64,000 nucleotides of DNA, taken from the NCBI RefSeq assembly GCF_000213175.1, contig NW_009799179.1, positions 1-64,000 of the forward strand. Reading direction: 5' to 3'. Position numbers and translations under genes: made by a program. The stretch comes from Neurospora tetrasperma FGSC 2508. Lineage: Eukaryota > Ascomycota > Sordariomycetes > Sordariales > Sordariaceae. Of the stretch, positions 57,601 to 64,000 are shown one piece after another; the first letter of the stretch is position 1, and every line of letters starts with the position of its first letter. The notes beneath the pieces are model-generated. The model saw only the letters and a list, made by a program, of their open reading frames with translations. It was not told the origin of the DNA and made no database searches.

Positions 57601-60600
57601 AAATTCTTTAAAGTATACTATACTAATAAAAAGTAGAATATAGAATTGAGGAAATATTTAGACGAAAATTTAAAATAAAGATATATTTGGGAATTTATAT
57701 TACTAGTAGGGTACCCTATTTTCTTCGTACTGAAGAAGGATAGAAAGCTACGCCTTTATATTAATTATAAGTAATTAAATTAAAAGATTATAAGAAATAA
57801 TTATCCCCTACCCTTAATTTTATATATTTAAAATTAATTAAGAGGAGTATAATACTTTATACGCTTTAATTTACCTATTGCCTATACCTATATTCGAATT
57901 AAGGAAGGAAATAAATAGAAGATAGTATTTTATATACCCTACGGATATTACAAATATTTTATTATACCCTTCGGGTTAATTAATATACTTACAATATTCT
58001 AATCCGTTATTAATTATATAATTCGACCCTACTTCAATAAATTCACTTTTTACTATTTAAATAATATCCTTATTTATTTTAAGATTTTTATAGAGTATAA
58101 AAAATATATAAAAAAAGTATTAAATATACTATACGAATATAAATTCTCTATTAATATAGAGAAAAGCGAATTCTATGTAAGGGAAACCGTATTTTTTAAA
58201 TATTTAATTTTAGAGAACGAAATTAGAATAGAACTAAATAAAATAAAAGTTATACGGAATTGGCTTATACCTAAGAATGCAATTAAAGTCTACGGATTTT
58301 TAGGGTTTATTAATTTTTACTATATACTCATACGGGACTATAGGAAGATTGTTAATTTATTATACGAATTTACTAGGAAGGAGGTTATTTTTATATAAGG
58401 AAAGGAGGAAGAAAAAGCTTTTAAAATTATTTATAATATAATTACCGTAGACCCTATATTAAAATTTCCTAATTTGAATAAACTTTTTAAAATTAAAACC
58501 GATATATTGGACTATGCTATTAAAGGACAATTAGGATAATACAATAAGTATAGGAAATTATACTCTATAATTTTCTTTTCTAAAAAGTTGGAAGGACCCT
58601 ATTATAATTATCCTATTTATAATAAAGGATTCTTAATTATTATTAAAGTATTTTAAAAATAGAAGCTATACTTTAGTAGAATTACATATAAAGTACAAAT
58701 TTATATTAACTATAATAATCTTCAGTATTTTATAACTATAAAAGTATTTAATAATTATTAAATATATTAGGCCTAATTCTTATTAGAATTTAATTTTAAA
58801 ATTAATTATAAAAAGGGTTTAAAGAATGCTCGGGCAAATACTTTAAATTGTCGGACAAATTATATAGAAAATATAATAGAAGCTTTTATATTATAATCTT
58901 AAAAATAATTAAATAAAATATTTCTTCACCCTTTATAGAAATAGGTAGAATACTATATTATTTACCGGGTTAAATTATAGGACTATAATTATTAAACTGC
59001 TATTATAATTTTGGAAGAGCGATAGAAATAGGAGGATAGTATAAAAGAAGGGATCGTCCTCTAGAGTAATAAACTATAGTATTATAATAAGGCCTACATT
59101 TAGCCCGAATAATATAAAACGTTTATTATAAGGATATATATATTTAAAATAGAAGAATATATAAGTATTATTAAAATTATAATACGGATATAATAATATT
59201 ATAATTTTCTAAGAATAAAAACCGAAGTAGCTTAAATATTATAAGCCTATAAATATTATAGTAAAACTAAGGTTATAAAATATAAGCTATATAAATTCCT
59301 TAAACCCTTAAAAGTTATAGAAAGGCTATAGAGCTTGGTAATTATAAATTTTATTACTAAATTTCTACCGTCTATAAATATTATAATGAAAGTTATTTAT
59401 AATAATATCCTAGTAATAATAGATAGGCTAATTAAATAGAATTACTTTTTACTATATAAAGAAATATAGTTAGTAGAATAATTTGTAAATATAATTTATT
59501 AGAACGTTATATTAGTATATAATTAGCCGAAGGAATAAATTATAAATAGGGATACTAAATTCGTATTTAAATTTCAATAAATATCAATAACCAAATTCGG
59601 TACTAAAAGTAAGATATTAATAGTATATTACCTATAAATAAATAAATAAATAGAAAGGATTAACCAAATTGTAGAATAATATTTAAAGAACTATATTAAC
59701 TTCGAGTAAAGCAATTAGGTAGAATTACTATTAATAATACAATTAATATATAATATTTCCTCTATAAAGATTATAAAGGTTTTACCTTTCTTTGTAAACT
59801 ATAGGTATAAATTAAAATTCTTGGAAGGATTAAATACGAATGTCCCTAGGGCTTTAGTTAAAGCTGGAAAATTATATATATTATATAAGAAACTTAAGGA
59901 AGAATTAGAATTCGTTCGATAAAAAATAAGCCGGTATTTTAATTTCAAAAAGTTTAAGGGACTTTATTTTAAGGAGGGGGATAAAATCCTTTTATAAATT
60001 AAGAATTTTAAGATTAAACGATTTAATAAGAAATTTAACGATCGACGAGTAGGACCTTTCAAAATTAAGAAGAAGATTTTTAATATAGTATATTAATTAA
60101 ATATTTCTAATACTATAAGACTAAAATTATATTTATTTTATATTGTATTATTAGAATTAATATTTAAAAATGTATGAGTTAATATGCAAATTAATATTAA
60201 GGACGAGGAAAAAGAATAGAATATAGAACAAATTTTTGATTTAAGAATAGAGAAAGGAGAATCAAAATACTTTATTAAGTAGGAAGGGTTCGGTCCCGAA
60301 AATAATATTTAGGAACCCGTTAAGAATTTAAATTATTTTAAAAAGCTAAAGGAATTTCGTTAGAGGAATTCGAATCGATTAAAGATAGAGGATTACCTAA
60401 TTAAAAAGTAGGGAAGGCCGAATTATTTAAAGATAATTAATCTATAGGTACAATAGAAATAGAAGCTTCTAATAATAGTATTGTAAATAGAAGTTTAGGC
60501 TCCCTCCTAATAGCCCTATCTTCTTTATTCTAAATATTTAATTTAGTTTCTATAATCTAAATTACTTTACGGGCCTTTATAACTAATTCCTCCTACTACC

Positions 60601-61089
60601 GCTAAACTTCGGCCAAATAAGGCGTATAATCTTATATTGCTTTTATAAATACTACCTACTCCTATTTTAATTTTTTATTCTCTATAACTATTCGTACTAC
60701 TAAAGGAGCGTTAATAAAAACAACTAATAATTAGGAGTTCGGATATTCACACTCTATATTATTATCCTAACCCTTACAAGGACGAGTACTATAAATGTAC
60801 TTACTATACTTCTCTCGTCCTAGAAGCTTTTTATAAATAAGTTTACGGTTGGAATAATATTAGTAAAGTATAATTATAAAACTAAAAGATTCAATAGTAA
60901 ATAATAATTACTATTATCAAATAAATAACGTAATTAAACGCTTAATAATAGGGTTAAATATAGTAATAAGTAAAGAAGGATTTACTATACCCAAGCAATA
61001 AAGGGAATAATATAGAGATAAAGAGTAAAAAAGGAATACGAATAATTAGTAAAATTATTAAGGACGTTAGCTAAGGAGAGGAGGTATTA

Positions 61090-61571
61090 TATTACGAATT
61101 TAAACGATATAAGGGCCGCCCAAACCTTTAGGACGCGATAGCCCCGCCCGTAAATAGCTAATATAATCTATAAACTAGGGAATAGCCTAAAAGAGCGTAA
61201 TAGGTAGCTTACCTATATAAGTAACTTACTAGTAAACTAGTACTTATAGTAAACTAATACTTACGGGTAAACTAGGGCTTATAGTAAGCTATAATACTAG
61301 AGTAAACTATTAATACAAATTATAGGGTTTATAACTATATAAACAACCGAAGACAAATATTTTATAATAGGACGAGTAGGTATAAAGAGACTACCTAGAG
61401 AATTCAGATTATTAGATAGTTCGATAATAATTAATACAATAAATTATTATTACCGAGACTAATATTACGTATATATACTTATTATAAACCTTTTAACTTT
61501 ACCGAACAGCACTAATAGTCTTTATACCTTCAACTATCTCACTTAGGCAGATCAGACTGCCGTTCGTCACA
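61090..61571 (+). repeat. 3' LTR of the gypsy fossil
   Basis: 482 bp, a direct repeat of 54,172-54,652, ending in CA just before ATATA (61,572-61,576). The last ~70 bp keep a clearly higher GC content than the matching part of the 5' LTR. Confidence 0.88.
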
Positions 61572-61576
61572 ATATA

Positions 61577-64000
61577 CGTACTAATTAGAAGGAGGAAGAT
61601 TTTAGTATAAGAAAATTATTAAGCTTAATTAAACGGAAAGGGCTTAAAAGGATTAATAAGGCCTTCGAGATTAAAGTAATTTATTAATTAAATTAAACTA
61701 CTATTTTAAACTTAAAATATTACCCTTATTATAAATAAACTACTTCCCTTTTAAATTAATATTACTATCTAATTCTTTACCTATTATAGCTTCCCTTTAA
61801 AATATTTTTATACCTTCTATTGAAGCTCTAGCCCTAACTTTCTACTAACCCGAATAATTTAATATTATTATAGAGGGAACCAGCGAAACGTTCCTTCGGA
61901 GCGCTATTTAAGTTACTAATCCCCCTTAATAACTTATTACCCTCTACAATTAATTTATATTCGCTTATAATTAAGTACGCAAAATCGCTTTCGTAGTAGG
62001 TACGGAATGTACTAAAGATTTTACCGCCCTTAAAGGATAATATAATACCCTAAGCGAATAATATATTATTATTACTAATATTTTTAAAAATAGTATAGAG
62101 GTCTCTTAAACCTCTATTACCCGGTTTGAATAATAAATTTAGTAAATTGTTAGCCGGTTTACTAACGAAGTTTAGGGAGTTATAATCTAATATAGTTAGT
62201 AGGATAAAAAATACGAATAGGTTATTCGTAACCTTTAGGAAGCTATTTAATAATAATAGAAGGCTTTAGGAATTTTTAATAATCGAACCCTCCGCTAGTA
62301 GTTTATCCTTAATTATATAGATACTTAGGCTAATATTAAGGAAGTTTAAATTAACGATATTTTTAATAAATTAATTGACCCGGACTAAATTAAGGGGCTC
62401 GAGGAATAAATTACCTAATTTGCTACCTTCTAATAAAGTATTTAAAAAGTTATCTAGAATACCTTCAAGCGTATAAATTAACCAACTCCTAATATAATAT
62501 CCGTTACTTTAATTATTTATATTTTCGAATAATACGCTACTATACATTTCCTATTAAATTCTAGCCGGGCCTTACCTCTTAATTAGATTATAATTAATTA
62601 TTCCTTAGGAAATAAAGCGATCTTTTGTATATAAATTAGAAGATAATTTTGCGAATTTACCGCCTAATACAAAGCTATTTAACCTTCTCCCTTCGGAATT
62701 ATTATTAGGTTTGGCTGAAGAGGAGGAAGGGGCCCTCTAGAACCCCCTTATTATACTTACTTTATAAGGCTTTCTAATAATTTAAGAAGGGAATACGCTA
62801 TCGAATTCCTTAATAGTTTAGGAAGTATAATTACTATTAATATAGCGCTCCTTTAGTTTAATAAACTTATTTTCTATAATAGAAAGGATTTATTAAAGTT
62901 CTATACTTAGTAGTATTAAATCGAAACCTATATTAACGTTTATTATACTAACTTTACCCCCGATATTCATTATATTAACTAGATAGGATTATACTTTAAA
63001 GATAATACCTAGCTTTAGTACTAGTAGAGGGTCCGAACAATTAAATACATTAATTTTACCGATTTTTAGGATAAGTATATTAAAGCTATTTAGATATATT
63101 TTACTAACGTATTAAAATAATACTAAAATATAAAGAAAATAATGGAATTTAAGTATAAAGAAGATATTATTTACTATATTACAATACTCTTCGATTTTAA
63201 CGAAACTATATATTAGTTAAGGATAGTCTTTTGTAATTATATTTATTGTAACCTACTTTCGAAGATTGTTAAAATAATATATTAAAGTTGTAGCCGGGTT
63301 CCAAATTCCGATAACGAATTCTTTAGCGCTATATAAAAAGTAGATCGAATTTACGAAAATATATTTTAAAACTCGGGGTATATAGGAAAAGACGCGCCTA
63401 TTTTAAGGACGGAGTATTTGAAGTCGGGCTAATTCTATAAGGATACACGTTCTCCTTCCAATTAAAATTAATCTTTAAAACGATTCAATTATTTAATTAA
63501 GGATAAGAAATAGGCTATAATATATAATACGCTAAAAGGTATTGATTAAATAGATATTAATTAGTATAAGTAGGACTATACCCCTAACTAACAATATAAT
63601 TACAATAGTTATTATACCTTAGAGTATTTTACGAAGAAGAATAATAATAATAAAGATTTACTTTAACTAAAGGAATAATAAGCGAAAATGGCCGCTATTT
63701 TAATTAAATGTAAGAATAATAATTATAAAGAAGAGGAAATTGAAGCCTTTAACGAAGAGGCCTAATTTAAGAAAATTAAAATAGCCGCTATTATTGGAAT
63801 TATATAAATTATAAATATAAATTAAGATTCTAATTCGGATTTTTGAACGGCTGCTATAAAGTACTATATGGATTACCCCAGCCTTACTTTAGTACTAGCT
63901 CGGTTAACCCTATTGTTTATACTCTAAAGAGGTTAAATTTTAATCATAATAACGATTAATAGTAGTTATAAAAGAAATTATACTTTAAACTATATTTAAA
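61577..64000. repeat. RIP-degraded AT-rich DNA, origin unidentified
   Basis: 2.4 kb of TA-rich sequence with no open frame of 60 codons on either strand continues to the window edge. It is not a copy of the gypsy interior that I can recognise. Gene-length runs of coding-like composition (for example 62.5-63.8 kb) suggest one or more old transposon bodies, possibly including another retroelement's gag region. It extends beyond the window, so ends and family cannot be set. Confidence 0.6.

Larger units (their letters stand above)
54172..61571 (+). mobile_element. Ty3/gypsy LTR retrotransposon fossil (chromovirus type), RIP-degraded
   Basis: A full-length but thoroughly broken element of about 7.4 kb. 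Two LTRs of ~481 bp (54,172-54,652 and 61,090-61,571) enclose an AT-rich interior, with ATATA on both outer sides as a 5-bp target duplication. The interior shows traces, in order, of a gag region (~54.7-56.9 kb), protease and reverse transcriptase (~57.0-58.4 kb), RNase H (~58.4-58.9 kb), integrase (~59.0-60.1 kb) and a chromodomain-like end (~60.2-60.4 kb). RT-RNase H-integrase-chromodomain order marks the chromovirus branch of Ty3/gypsy. Breaks are far too many to count and no open frame of 60 codons survives. Damage is of the RIP kind, so LTR divergence cannot be read as a normal clock; the insertion is old. Confidence 0.85.

Noticed and set aside
1-64000. CRISPR arrays, bacterial operons, riboswitches or a biosynthetic gene cluster
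   Set aside because: No regularly spaced repeats, no polycistronic layout, and no polyketide, peptide or terpene backbone enzyme. The window is eukaryotic with intron-containing single genes.

Overview
This window is a chromosome end from a filamentous ascomycete, most likely Neurospora or a close relative in the Sordariales. It opens with 160 bp of perfect CCCTAA telomere repeat. The genes carry short introns (51-117 bp) with GTRNGT-like donors and CTRAY branch sites. The right-hand 10 kb is extremely AT- and TA-rich, with no open frame of 60 codons or more, which is the appearance of repeat-induced point mutation (RIP). Species was not tested by any search.

Layout. Bases 1-160 are telomere. 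A small coiled-coil protein gene ends only 318 bp from it, and a divergent SR/RRM splicing factor (RNPS1-like) follows. Bases 3.4-8.8 kb hold a possible small proline-rich gene, a MITE-like DNA element with inverted ends and a 7-bp target duplication, and a tRNA gene. From 8.9 to 12.3 kb lies the ABC-ATPase New1/Elf1. Further genes are a membrane-anchored GH16 glucanase (17.2-18.6 kb), a large multi-membrane GT2 polysaccharide synthase (22.6-25.3 kb), two tandem Cys-rich paralogs of unknown function (27.2-31.0 kb), a DUR3-type urea transporter (32.0-34.2 kb), a HET-domain protein (35.7-38.3 kb), formyltetrahydrofolate deformylase (40.0-40.8 kb), an MFS transporter (41.8-43.7 kb), a secreted Yellow/royal-jelly-family protein (45.6-47.1 kb), a GNAT acetyltransferase (48.4-49.2 kb) and a decayed Zn2Cys6 transcription factor (51.7-53.7 kb).

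From about 53.8 kb to the end the base composition changes abruptly. This block holds a 7.4-kb Ty3/gypsy chromovirus fossil (54,172-61,571) with two LTRs and a 5-bp target duplication, followed by more RIP-degraded DNA that I could not identify.

The genes do not form a cluster with one shared pathway. Loose themes are the cell wall (GH16, GT2), nitrogen and one-carbon metabolism (urea transporter with GATA sites, deformylase), RNA and translation (RNPS1-like, New1, tRNA), and fast-evolving subtelomeric genes (HET, Cys-rich paralogs, broken transcription factor). The least explained items are the tandem Cys-rich pair, the MITE-like element and the gene that decays next to the RIP boundary.
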